Assembly: GCA_035560235.1 (NCBI GenBank)
Contig: DATMAG010000045.1
Span: forward strand, 1-64,000
DNA length: 64,000 nt
Direction: 5' to 3'
From: DASRDU01 sp035560235
GTDB lineage: Bacteria; Acidobacteriota; Blastocatellia; RBC074
Each line of letters starts with the position of its first letter. The stretch's first letter is position 1. This document shows positions 53,367 through 61,220 of this stretch, piece by piece. The notes beneath the pieces are model-generated. The model was not told where the DNA came from. It was given only the letters and a program-made list of their open reading frames with translations, and did no database searches. The translations under genes and the position numbers were made by a program.

Positions 53367-53407
53367 CCAGCCGCAGTGTTGAGTGTTACACTGCGGCTGG
53401 TCTTTTC
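53367..53407 (+). terminator. Strong hairpin between the DksA-type and universal stress genes
   Basis: CCAGCCGCAGTG (53367-53378) pairs perfectly with CACTGCGGCTGG (53389-53400), then TCTTTTC. It is either the terminator of the upstream pair or, given the TATAAT at 53330, an attenuator in the stress-gene leader. Confidence 0.6.
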
Positions 53408-53467
53408 AGGTCTCCTGAACCTGAAGGAAAATGGGAGCGAGGCGAAGACAGCGGAAGGAGGGTTGTC

Positions 53468-54337
53468 ATGAAAATTCTGATTGCATATGACGGTTCGCAG
53501 TGTGCCGACGCCGCGCTGGATGATCTGCATCGGGCCGGGCTGCCTGCAAAGGCCCACGCAGTGGTTCTCTCAGTGATTGAGAACTGGCTGCCGCCGCCCT
53601 CCACGCTTGAGGTGCTGGAGGCTGTGGACAGACGCATGGAGGCGACGGCGCTGGCGCAGCGCGGGGCGGCCCGCCTCAGATCGCTGATGCCGGGCTGGGA
53701 GATTGAACCGGAGGCCGGATTCGGCACTCCGGCAGGAGTGATTATCGAAAAGGCCGAACGGTGGAAAGCCGATCTGATCATCGTCGGTTCGCACGGTCGC
53801 TCAGCGATGGGGCGGTTCTTCCCTGGCAGCGTCTCGCAGCAGCTGGTTCATCAGGCTCACTGCTCGGTGCGCGTGGCGCGTGGACGGCTGGATGAACCCG
53901 GTCTGCCGGTGCGCCTCATCATCGGCGTGGACGGCTCGAAATATGCCGATGCGGCGGTGCGCGCCGTGGCTTCGCGCGCCTGGCCGCAGGGCAGCCAGGC
54001 GCGCCTCGTCAACGCCTCGTGGACGATTCCGCCGACGGCGGCTGAGCCGATGATGATTGAAGTGGCCGAGTGGATGAGTGCGGAAAGCGCCAGGGTGAAG
54101 CAGATGATCGCGAGGGCTGAAAACAGTCTCAGCGCAGCCGGGCTGGCAACTTCGGTGGTGGAGAGGCCGGAAGACCCGAAAAAACTGCTGCTCAGTGAAG
54201 CTGAGAACTGGGGAGCCGATTGCATTTTTGTCGGCGCAAAGGGAGTGGGCCGCGTCGAAAGACTCCTGATCGGCAGCGTGTCATCAGCGATCGCCGCGCG
54301 CGCTCACTGCTCAGTCGAAGTAGTGCGGGCGCAGTGA
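53468..54337 (+). CDS. Universal stress protein, two UspA domains
   Basis: 289 residues with tandem UspA domains (about 1-142 and 148-289). The first has the ATP-binding loop IVGSHGRSAMGRFFPGSVSQ; the second has VGAKGVGRVERLLIGSVSS. Each contains the Asp near its N-terminus (AYDGS, GVDGS). These proteins bind ATP and act in energy or oxidative stress. AAGGAGG precedes the ATG. Followed by a metallothionein-like gene 31 bases on. Confidence 0.93.
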   Translation: MKILIAYDGSQCADAALDDLHRAGLPAKAHAVVLSVIENWLPPPSTLEVLEAVDRRMEATALAQRGAARLRSLMPGWEIEPEAGFGTPAGVIIEKAERWKADLIIVGSHGRSAMGRFFPGSVSQQLVHQAHCSVRVARGRLDEPGLPVRLIIGVDGSKYADAAVRAVASRAWPQGSQARLVNASWTIPPTAAEPMMIEVAEWMSAESARVKQMIARAENSLSAAGLATSVVERPEDPKKLLLSEAENWGADCIFVGAKGVGRVERLLIGSVSSAIAARAHCSVEVVRAQ

Positions 54338-54368
54338 GGCGCGAAACAGTTTCTGAGGAGGAACGGTT

Positions 54369-54587
54369 ATGTCAGAGATGACTGATAAGTGTGCGTATCT
54401 GAACTGTCACTGTCCGGCGCGGATGGACAATGACTATTGCAGCGACTACTGCGAAACGGCAGGCGAACAGCCCGATTCGGTCTGTCTGTGCGGGCATCCC
54501 GAATGTCACCTGTTGCACACAGCTCCGCAGATGTGCCAGCTCAGAGATCGCAGCGAACTGTCGGCTGACCGGCTCCGGCTGAACTGA
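54369..54587 (+). CDS. Metallothionein-like small cysteine-rich protein
   Basis: 72 residues with nine cysteines and several histidines within the first 56 residues: CAYLNCHCPA, YCSDYC, CLCGHPEC. The pattern resembles bacterial SmtA/BmtA-type metallothioneins, which bind zinc or copper; the folded part ends at about residue 50. GAGGAGG precedes the ATG, so translation is well supported. It probably shares the transcript of the universal stress protein gene upstream. Confidence 0.75.
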   Translation: MSEMTDKCAYLNCHCPARMDNDYCSDYCETAGEQPDSVCLCGHPECHLLHTAPQMCQLRDRSELSADRLRLN

Positions 54588-54642
54588 CCAGAATCACTAT
54601 CGTAAAGATCGGCAGCCACTCGCGCTGAAACGGTGAACCTTG

Positions 54643-55017
54643 TCAGCGTCCGGCGTGATGATCGAGCAGAGCGCAGAGCAGGAAGAGAAAGCCGGGCAGC
54701 GCAAAGGCGATGAAGGCCCAGCCCTGCGTGATGCTGCCGCTCAGCAGCAGCCCGTAAACCAGATAAAATCCCACGAGGCTGCCGAGCGTGACTGTGCCGC
54801 CGAGTCCTTCGCGCCACCAGCCGATGATCATTCCGGCAATCACTCCGCACGGAAAGAAGAGCAGCCCGATCCATTCCCTGGCGGCCACCCGTGCCGGAAT
54901 GAAGCCCTCACCGATAAAAAACAGCAGAATGGTTCCGATGCTCGCCAGACTCAGCACTCTGGCTGTCAGCCGCAGACTTCTGGCCAGTTCGGGTCTTTCG
55001 ATGAACAGGGTATACAT
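54643..55017 (-). CDS. Small integral membrane protein, unknown
   Basis: 124 residues with four predicted hydrophobic helices (around 20-38, 50-66, 73-92 and 100-118), Gly-rich turns and a GWWREG loop. AAGGAGAA lies before the ATG. Similar four-helix proteins (DUF7670-like) occur in Acidobacteriota, but I cannot assign a function. It is convergent with the metallothionein-like gene. Confidence 0.75.
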   Translation of the reverse strand: MYTLFIERPELARSLRLTARVLSLASIGTILLFFIGEGFIPARVAAREWIGLLFFPCGVIAGMIIGWWREGLGGTVTLGSLVGFYLVYGLLLSGSITQGWAFIAFALPGFLFLLCALLDHHAGR

Positions 55018-55228
55018 AACTCTTCTCCTTTCGCAGTTGCGATGATTTCCTTCAGCTCGAACAGGGTGATTTCACACAGCCGTTTCAGTGCAATGGGGAT
55101 CTTTTCGCACTCACCGGACCATCGGTGCCTGCCACTCTGCCCTGCTACGGAAAAAAGAATTCGGGAACAGTGGTTGCAATTTCAGTTCCGCCGGGATGAC
55201 TGCCATCCAGCACAAAAGGAGATCGGTG

Positions 55229-55636
55229 ATGAACAGAAAACTTTCCGCGCTGATGATTACCGGAGTGATGATGCTTTGCGTGGTCTGCGGCTTTCGCGCG
55301 GCGACTGCCGCATCAGAGAGCAGTGAGCAGCCCGCGGGGCGGCAGATCTTTCTCAATTACTGCGCGAGCTGTCACGGGCTTGAAGGACACGGCAACGGAC
55401 TCGTTGCGCCATCGCTCAGAAAGCGTCCCTCTGATCTGACCCGCATTCGCAAAAAGGACGGCAGGTTTCCGGCTGAGCAGGTCAGAAAATATATCACCGG
55501 TGAAACCGTTCTGCCGGTTCACGGCGAAAGAGAGATGCCCGTCTGGGGCAGCGTTCTCAGGGAACCTGAACTGACCAGCCTCGTGAAGTACCTGGAATCA
55601 ATTCAGCGTTTCCCCGATCTGTACCCGGACCGGTAA
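55229..55636 (+). CDS. Small exported cytochrome c
   Basis: 135 residues from ATG 55229 (AAAGGAGA upstream) with a signal peptide (to TAAS) and a single haem site CASCHG near residue 46, plus the distal Met in EMPVWG. Class I monohaem cytochrome, a likely electron shuttle in the periplasm. The upstream frame to 55088 is not needed. Confidence 0.88.
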   Translation: MNRKLSALMITGVMMLCVVCGFRAATAASESSEQPAGRQIFLNYCASCHGLEGHGNGLVAPSLRKRPSDLTRIRKKDGRFPAEQVRKYITGETVLPVHGEREMPVWGSVLREPELTSLVKYLESIQRFPDLYPDR

Positions 55637-55661
55637 GACTTTCCTCCGGAGCCGCGTTTAC

Positions 55662-55686
55662 CCGGGCGCAGGTTTTATGCGCCCGG
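55662..55686. terminator. G+C-rich hairpin after the cytochrome gene
   Basis: A perfect 9-bp stem (55662-55670 with 55678-55686) with a 7-base loop. No U-run follows. Confidence 0.5.
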
Positions 55687-55819
55687 ACTGCTGCATATTC
55701 AGGCGGTCGGGACTACCGCGCTCCCAGGGGGAATAATCAGTTGTAGTGACTGACCGCAGCGCATCTGTATAATGTAGCCCTGCGGTCAGGCCGGAGTGAC
55801 CGGCGATGGAGGATGATGA

Positions 55820-56848
55820 ATGCTTTCAGGATTTCTTTCGGAAATGCGCAAACTTGTCGCGAGCCCTGATGTCGCGCTCGATCTCGGCACAGCCAATACC
55901 CGTCTGTATGCAAACGGGCGCGGTGTGATCGCCGACGAACCGTCTGTTGTCAGAGTGTCGCCTGAAACGGGTTCAGTTGAATCGGTCGGCGCAAGGGCAG
56001 CGCGGCACGGCGATACTCTCGGAAAGAATGTCATCTCTCCATTGCACGGCGGAGTGATTGAAGACGTCGAAGCCGCTTCGGCGCTGCTTGCGGCGCTGTT
56101 GCGCCGGGCGCGCAGGCCCGGCCTGATCCGGCCCCGCGTGCTGGCCTGCATTCCGTCAGACGCCTGTGACCGGGAGCGCGAAGCATTGATTGAAGCGACC
56201 CGCCGCGCCGGAGCTTCAGCCGTGACGCTGACGCCGGAACCGCTCGCGGCGGCAGTCGGCATCGGGCTGGATGTTTCGCTGCCCTACGCGCAGATGCTCG
56301 TTGACATCGGCGACGGAGTGACCGACATCGCAGTGATCCGTTCCGGCTCGATTGTGTCGTCAGCGGCGGTGCGCACGGCCTGCAGCGATCTGATTGCCGC
56401 AGTGCGGCAGAACGTCGCGGCGCAGCACGGAGTCGAACTTTATCAGCGCGAGGCGCTGCGGCTGATTCGTCACATCGGAGTCGGACAGCGCAAACTTTCT
56501 TCATCTCCCTTCGTCGCGGCTGGCGCTGACTGCCGGACGGGCCTGCTGCGCCGCGTTCCGGTCAATGGTCAGGACGTGGCCGAAGTGATTGATCCGATCG
56601 TGACGACCATCGTGCGCGCGGTTGGCCAGGCCGTGAAGGAACTGCCGTCCGAACTGGCGAGCGAAGTGATCGAAAGCGGCATTCATCTGACGGGCGGCGG
56701 AGCCGGACTGCCCGGCATCGCTGATCTGATTGCGGCTGAAACTCTGCTCGATGTCAGCCTCGCCAGGGAACCGATGAAAGCCGTGATTCGCGGCGCGAGC
56801 CGGATGCTCAGAGTCGGCATTGCCACCAACGTCTGGCGTTCTGAATAA
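55820..56848 (+). CDS. MreB-like actin homologue (divergent paralogue)
   Basis: 342 residues of the MreB/FtsA/HSP70 ATPase fold: phosphate-1 motif VALDLGTANTRLYANG, connecting motif, phosphate-2 MLVDIGDGVTDIAVI, and adenosine motif HLTGGGAGLPGIADL. It lacks the adjacent mreC/mreD genes and its sequence differs from typical MreB in the middle, so it may be a paralogue with a special role, for example in stress-dependent shape or localisation. A TATAAT lies 47 bases upstream (55768-55773). Confidence 0.88.
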   Translation: MLSGFLSEMRKLVASPDVALDLGTANTRLYANGRGVIADEPSVVRVSPETGSVESVGARAARHGDTLGKNVISPLHGGVIEDVEAASALLAALLRRARRPGLIRPRVLACIPSDACDREREALIEATRRAGASAVTLTPEPLAAAVGIGLDVSLPYAQMLVDIGDGVTDIAVIRSGSIVSSAAVRTACSDLIAAVRQNVAAQHGVELYQREALRLIRHIGVGQRKLSSSPFVAAGADCRTGLLRRVPVNGQDVAEVIDPIVTTIVRAVGQAVKELPSELASEVIESGIHLTGGGAGLPGIADLIAAETLLDVSLAREPMKAVIRGASRMLRVGIATNVWRSE

Positions 56849-56956
56849 GGCGCGGCGGCTGTTTCTGATTCACGCCGGACTCCGTTTCGTTTATCTCTCC
56901 CCGCCACTTCAACAGAAATAATGCAGCAGACAGGTCGCTGAAACGCTGTTCCCGCA

Positions 56957-58480
56957 ATGGCCCTGAAGACTCCGCAGCTCAAACAGGCAGATCGGCGGCC
57001 TGCCCGCTTTCCGGCCGAACAGGCGTTTTCACGCACTGCCGGAGTGCCGCTGATTGCAGGCAACAGCGTGCGGCTGCTGCGCGACGCCAGGGAAAACTAT
57101 CCGGCCTGGCTTGAGGCCATCAGTTCAGCCGAGCGCTGGATTCACTTCGAGAGCTACATCATTCACGAGGACGATCAGGGGCGGATGTTCGCTGAAGCGC
57201 TGGCCGCAAAGGCGCGCGCGGGCGTGCGCGTCAGGGTGATCTATGACTGGATGGGCGCGCTCAATGCGACTTCGAATCGCTTCTGGCGACAGCTGCGCGA
57301 AGCGGGCGTCGAAGTTCGCTGCTTCAATCCGCCGCAGCTCGACAGCCCGTTCGGCTGGCTCAGTCGCGATCACCGCAAGATGATCGGCGTGGACGGGCGC
57401 GTCGGCTTCGTCGCCGGTTTGTGCGTCGGGCGGCACTGGGTCGGCTGGCCGGAAAAGGGCATCGAACCCTGGCGCGATACGGGAATCGAAGTGCGCGGCC
57501 CCGCGCTTTATGAAATCGAACAGGCCTTTGCGCAGGCGTGGGCCGCAACCGGCGGCACGCTGCCGGAAGATGAACTGCCGGTGAGCGACTCAATCCCGCA
57601 GGCCGGAGACGTGGCGCTGCGCGTGGTGGCCGGGATGCCGTATACCTCAGGCCTCTATCGTCTCGATCAGCTGATCGCGACCATCGCGCGCGACAGACTC
57701 TGGCTGACTGACGCTTATTTTGTCGGGACGTCCACTTATGTGCAGTCGCTCAGAGCCGCCGCGCTCGACGGTGTGGACGTGAGGCTGCTCGTGCCGCGCG
57801 CGAGCGATATTCTGCTGATGCGTTCGCTCTCGCGCGCCGGTTTTCGTCCGCTGCTCGAAGCGGGCGTGCGCGTGTTTGAATGGAACGGGCCGATGCTGCA
57901 CGCCAAAACTGCCCTTGCCGACGGTCACTGGGCGCGGGTCGGTTCGAGCAATCTCAACCTGGCGAGCTGGCTGGGCAACTGGGAACTGGATGTCGTAGTG
58001 GAGAACTCACAGTTCGCTCGTGAGATGGAGCAGATGTATCTGGACGATCTGTCGAACGCGACCGAGATTGTGCTGAGCGCGCGCAACCGGCTGCGCACAA
58101 TCGGGCAGCGCCGAAAATCACGCCGCCGCCGCACCGGTGAGGGCAGCGCGAGCCGCGCCGCCGCAGGCGCAATGCGCATCAGTCGCGCCGTCGGCGCCGC
58201 CATCACCAATCAGCGGGTGCTCGGCCCGGCTGAAGCCCGCCTGATGGTGACCGGCAGTCTGCTGCTGCTCGGCCTTTCACTCGTGGCTTTTCTGTGGCCG
58301 AAAGTGATCGCGCTGCCGGTGGCAGTAATCGGCGCGTGGATCGCCTTCACGCTGCTCATCAGAGCCTGGGAACTGCACCGCAAGAGAGACGAGGAAGCCG
58401 CAGCGCAGTTCGCGGACAGCGAGTCTTCAGCAGACGATGAGTCAGTTGAACCGGAAGAGAAAGAGTCGCTGAAGCCATGA
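56957..58480 (+). CDS. Cardiolipin synthase-like phospholipase D protein (ClsB type)
   Basis: 507 residues with two HKD motifs: HRKMIGVDG (His139, Lys141, Asp146) and HAKTALADG (His315, Lys317, Asp322). This is the layout of cardiolipin synthases. Near the C-terminus are two hydrophobic segments (about 427-465), then an acidic tail. It overlaps the EEP-family gene by ATGA. E. coli clsB is likewise adjacent to ybhP, an EEP-family gene. Lipid synthesis is therefore likely. Confidence 0.9.
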   Translation: MALKTPQLKQADRRPARFPAEQAFSRTAGVPLIAGNSVRLLRDARENYPAWLEAISSAERWIHFESYIIHEDDQGRMFAEALAAKARAGVRVRVIYDWMGALNATSNRFWRQLREAGVEVRCFNPPQLDSPFGWLSRDHRKMIGVDGRVGFVAGLCVGRHWVGWPEKGIEPWRDTGIEVRGPALYEIEQAFAQAWAATGGTLPEDELPVSDSIPQAGDVALRVVAGMPYTSGLYRLDQLIATIARDRLWLTDAYFVGTSTYVQSLRAAALDGVDVRLLVPRASDILLMRSLSRAGFRPLLEAGVRVFEWNGPMLHAKTALADGHWARVGSSNLNLASWLGNWELDVVVENSQFAREMEQMYLDDLSNATEIVLSARNRLRTIGQRRKSRRRRTGEGSASRAAAGAMRISRAVGAAITNQRVLGPAEARLMVTGSLLLLGLSLVAFLWPKVIALPVAVIGAWIAFTLLIRAWELHRKRDEEAAAQFADSESSADDESVEPEEKESLKP

Positions 58481-59223
58481 AGAAAACGCACCGGGTGCGT
58501 GTTGTCACCTACAACATTCACAAATGTCGCGGTCTGGACCGGCGCGTGCGCCCTGACCGGATTGTCAGGGTCCTCAGCGAAATTGACGCCGATGTGGTGG
58601 CCCTGCAGGAGGTGCTGAGCATCGAGGGCCGCGCGCCTGAAAACAATCAGGCGCACTTCATCGCGCAGGGCCTGGGGCTGGATTACCGGATGGGTGAAAA
58701 CCGCAGGCTGATGGGCGGAGCATACGGCAACGTCGTGCTGAGCCGTCTGCCGATGCTCGCGGCGATCAATTACGATCTCAGTCAGCGCGGGCACGAAGAG
58801 CGCGGCTGTCTGCGCGTGGATGTCGGACTGGGCAGCTACCAGGTGCTGCACATTTACAACGTCCACCTCGGGACAGCCTGGCGCGAACGCCCGCACCAGG
58901 CGCGCCGGCTGCTGGACGAAGAGATTCTCAGTTCAGCGCATATTCCCGGCCCGCGCATTCTGCTCGGCGATTTCAACGAATGGATGCGCGGAGTCGCCTC
59001 GCGCCTGCTGGCCGAACATTTTCAGAGCGCCGATATCAGGCTGCATCTCGGACGCCGCCGCACTTATCCAGGCGTCTTTCCGTTCCTGCATCTCGATCAC
59101 ATCTACTATGACACGGCGCTGAAACTCGAGCGCGTCACGCTTCATCGCAGCCGCACTGCCCTGATCGCTTCAGATCATCTGCCGCTCGTGGCCGATTTCA
59201 CGCTCACCCGCGAAACTCAGTGA
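58477..59223 (+). CDS. Endonuclease/exonuclease/phosphatase family protein (YbhP-like)
   Basis: 248 residues of the EEP fold: VVTYNIHKCRG, Glu in ALQEV, IYNVHL, the DFNEW active-site block and SDHLPLVA at the end. This metal-dependent family cleaves phosphodiesters in DNA, lipid head groups or inositol phosphates. Overlap with the cardiolipin synthase gene and the ybhP-clsB precedent suggest a role in phospholipid metabolism rather than DNA. Confidence 0.88.
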   Translation: MKKTHRVRVVTYNIHKCRGLDRRVRPDRIVRVLSEIDADVVALQEVLSIEGRAPENNQAHFIAQGLGLDYRMGENRRLMGGAYGNVVLSRLPMLAAINYDLSQRGHEERGCLRVDVGLGSYQVLHIYNVHLGTAWRERPHQARRLLDEEILSSAHIPGPRILLGDFNEWMRGVASRLLAEHFQSADIRLHLGRRRTYPGVFPFLHLDHIYYDTALKLERVTLHRSRTALIASDHLPLVADFTLTRETQ

Positions 59224-59245
59224 TCCGCAGACACAACCACATTCG

Positions 59246-60050
59246 TCAGTAACCGATTTTCTGCTGCAATGCGTCCTTCAGCTTCATGGCGGTCGTGAAG
59301 GCTTCGTCGGCTTTCTTCCGCGAGGCTTCGGGTTCAAAGGCATGCCAGCGCACTTTTGCCTCGCGCAGTGCGCCTCTGGCTTCGGCCAGTTCCAGCCGTT
59401 CCAGCCGCAATTCAAGTCTGCGGTTTTCGGCCACGCTGAACAGGCTTTCGGCCCACGTCACGGCCACGTTTGCCCGATTGAGCGAATGCATGAAGTTCTG
59501 AGCCTGATCGAGAATTTCCAGCTTCATCGGCATCAGCCCGTTGACGGTCGCGTGGCACTGCGCGCACAGCGTGGCGGTCTGAAGTGGCGTCTGCGGCGAC
59601 TGTGACACCATGTGTTCGTGACAGGCGGTGCAGCCCGGCCCGAGTCCCGAACCTTTCAGATGCTGATAATGACGGCTCGTGACGAAGACGCTGACAACGG
59701 CCTGATGACACGAATTGCAGGGTTTCGGGCAGATTCTTCCAGTGCAGCCGGCTTTGCGATTGCGCTTTGGGCAGAATGCCTGCGTGTGCTTTGGCCTTGT
59801 CGGTCGCTGCGGCATCGCCGCCGTGACATTTCTCGCAGCCGACGCCGCGCCGGTTGTGCGCGGATGAATGCCATTCAAAATAACGATTGCTCAGCCCCAC
59901 CGGCTCTGCAATCCTGGCGTGGCAGCTGACGCAGCTGTTGCGCTGATGTTCAGGCATCACATCCTGCGGCAGCGACGCCACTGTGCGCGCACCGGTCAGC
60001 CCGCCACCGATCAGGATCAGGAGGACAAATGAAACGATTCCCTTCAACAC
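59246..60050 (-). pseudogene. Multi-haem cytochrome c, frameshifted
   Basis: The gene starts at 60050 with a signal peptide (MLKGIVSFVLL) and two haem sites, CVSCH and CEKCH, in one frame. From about 59720 the sequence continues in another frame with CNSCH, CTACH and CAQCH. The C-terminal part (59246-59720) is helical. Removing one C from the CCC run (on the plus strand GGG 59720-59722) restores a single protein of five haems in one reading frame. It is either a true frameshift mutation or a sequencing/assembly error. Intact homologues are multi-haem electron carriers. Convergent with the EEP gene. Confidence 0.8.
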
Positions 60051-60370
60051 AGGTTTTTCCTTTCTTCAGGGAACGATTGAAAAAGATCTCTGTCTGATGA
60101 AGGGGCAAGAGATATGCCGCGCTGATCTGCCCCTGCCTGGCAGCGAGGGCGCGCTTCAGAGCGGGTAAATTTGCGGGGCGCTGCGTCATCTCGCGCACCC
60201 GCTGCAACGGCTTACAATCAGCTTGCCTTGCCTGAAGCCGGTGAGTAATATCCGGGCCATCACTTCCCTGACTGGAAACACCAGTTCCTCCCTGAATCCG
60301 GCATTCTGCTGGTCTGGCCGCAGAAGGCCGGATTATTGAAGCAACTGATCCCTCCCCGGAAAGACAGGAT
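60051..60370. other. Intergenic stretch between divergent genes
   Basis: 320 bases between the cytochrome (minus) and receiver-domain (plus) genes. Should hold both promoters. Nothing else recognised; no tRNA, repeat or credible frame. Confidence 0.5.
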
Positions 60371-60790
60371 ATGGAAAGACAGCGCATTCTGATCATTGAG
60401 AAGCAACCGGAGATGCTGGAAATCCTCCGGCAGTGGCTTCAGGGTTCGGGCTTTGAGGCCGATACGGCCCCTGATGCGGAGACAGGCTGGCTACAGCTTT
60501 ACACCTGCCGTCCGGCGCTGGTTCTGCTCAATCAGGATCTCGAACAGCTTTCAGGTTATCAGTTCATCCGGCGCGTGCGAGCCACCGAAAAGTTTTCCCT
60601 GATTCCCATTGTCGCTATGATCAAAGGACGGGATTCAGCCGCTGAAGCGCTCAGGGCCGGAGCGACGGCAGCGCTGCGAATCCCCGGTGAACTCGGCGCC
60701 ATCGTCCCCACGCTGGAGCGCCTGACCAGACGCCGTCCGGAGGCTCCCGACTCCCCGACCCGCACCGCACACGACGAACTCGATCAATAG
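60371..60790 (+). CDS. Receiver-like protein lacking the phosphoacceptor aspartate
   Basis: 139 residues with the fold of a response-regulator receiver domain: ILIIEKQPE (where two acidic residues are usual, here Glu-Lys), then VLLNQDLEQLSGYQFIRRVR, with Asn at the position of the phosphorylated Asp. The C-terminal Lys of the K-P motif is replaced by Arg (LRIPGE). No output domain follows. It should act as a phosphorylation-independent adaptor, unless a shifted Asp (NQD) is used. No histidine kinase is near. Confidence 0.8.
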   Translation: MERQRILIIEKQPEMLEILRQWLQGSGFEADTAPDAETGWLQLYTCRPALVLLNQDLEQLSGYQFIRRVRATEKFSLIPIVAMIKGRDSAAEALRAGATAALRIPGELGAIVPTLERLTRRRPEAPDSPTRTAHDELDQ

Positions 60791-61095
60791 CAGGAAAACA
60801 GAATCAGACAAAATGTCAGCGCTGACGCAACGGCCCGCATCAGCGCTGACATTTCGCTTTCGGGCTGATCTGATTTTTTCATCAGGAATCGCAACTGAGA
60901 GGCCGCGGAAGACAGACCTTTCGTCAGCAGGCGCGAACTTTTACGCCACCGGAAGGCGACGGTTGAGCAGTTCTCCCCAGCAGCAGCGCAAATGTCCGGC
61001 AGTGTCCCGCGTCAGAGCGTCCGGACGCTGCTGGCACAATGCTTGCTCAGTTTCAGAACAGAGTCAGAAGAGGAGTCAGAACAGGAGGAATCACA
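60791..61095. other. Intergenic stretch with a perfect palindrome
   Basis: 305 bases without a credible gene. It holds a perfect 15-bp inverted repeat (60811-60825 with 60840-60854; the TCAGCGCTGA core is itself palindromic), then TTTCGGGCTG and a T-rich run near 60874. A longer frame through here (60813-61328) has no family similarity. Confidence 0.5.
60811..60854. terminator. Perfect 15-bp inverted repeat after the receiver-like gene
   Basis: Arms AAATGTCAGCGCTGA and its exact complement, loop of 14 bases. Short A/T ends on both sides suggest a bidirectional terminator. Confidence 0.6.
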
Positions 61096-61206
61096 ATGAA
61101 GCGACAAATGATGATCAAACCTCACCCGGTTCACTGGTGGTTTCTGCTGATTGCGCTGCTGTTCGGTCTGGTGCTGTTTTTCGCCCTTCACCTGCACGCT
61201 TACTGA
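61096..61206 (+). CDS. Small membrane protein of 36 residues
   Basis: ATG 61096 follows AGGAGGAATCACA and the frame ends at TGA 61204-61206. The peptide has a basic/polar N-terminus (KRQMMIKPHPVHWW) and a single hydrophobic helix of about 18 residues ending FFALHLHAY. Its His/Trp flanks are typical of small membrane peptides that bind a partner. It is convergent with the UbiB-family gene, 14 bases apart. Too short for most annotation pipelines; function unknown. Confidence 0.7.
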   Translation: MKRQMMIKPHPVHWWFLLIALLFGLVLFFALHLHAY

Positions 61207-61220
61207 GAGCCTGCAGAGAT

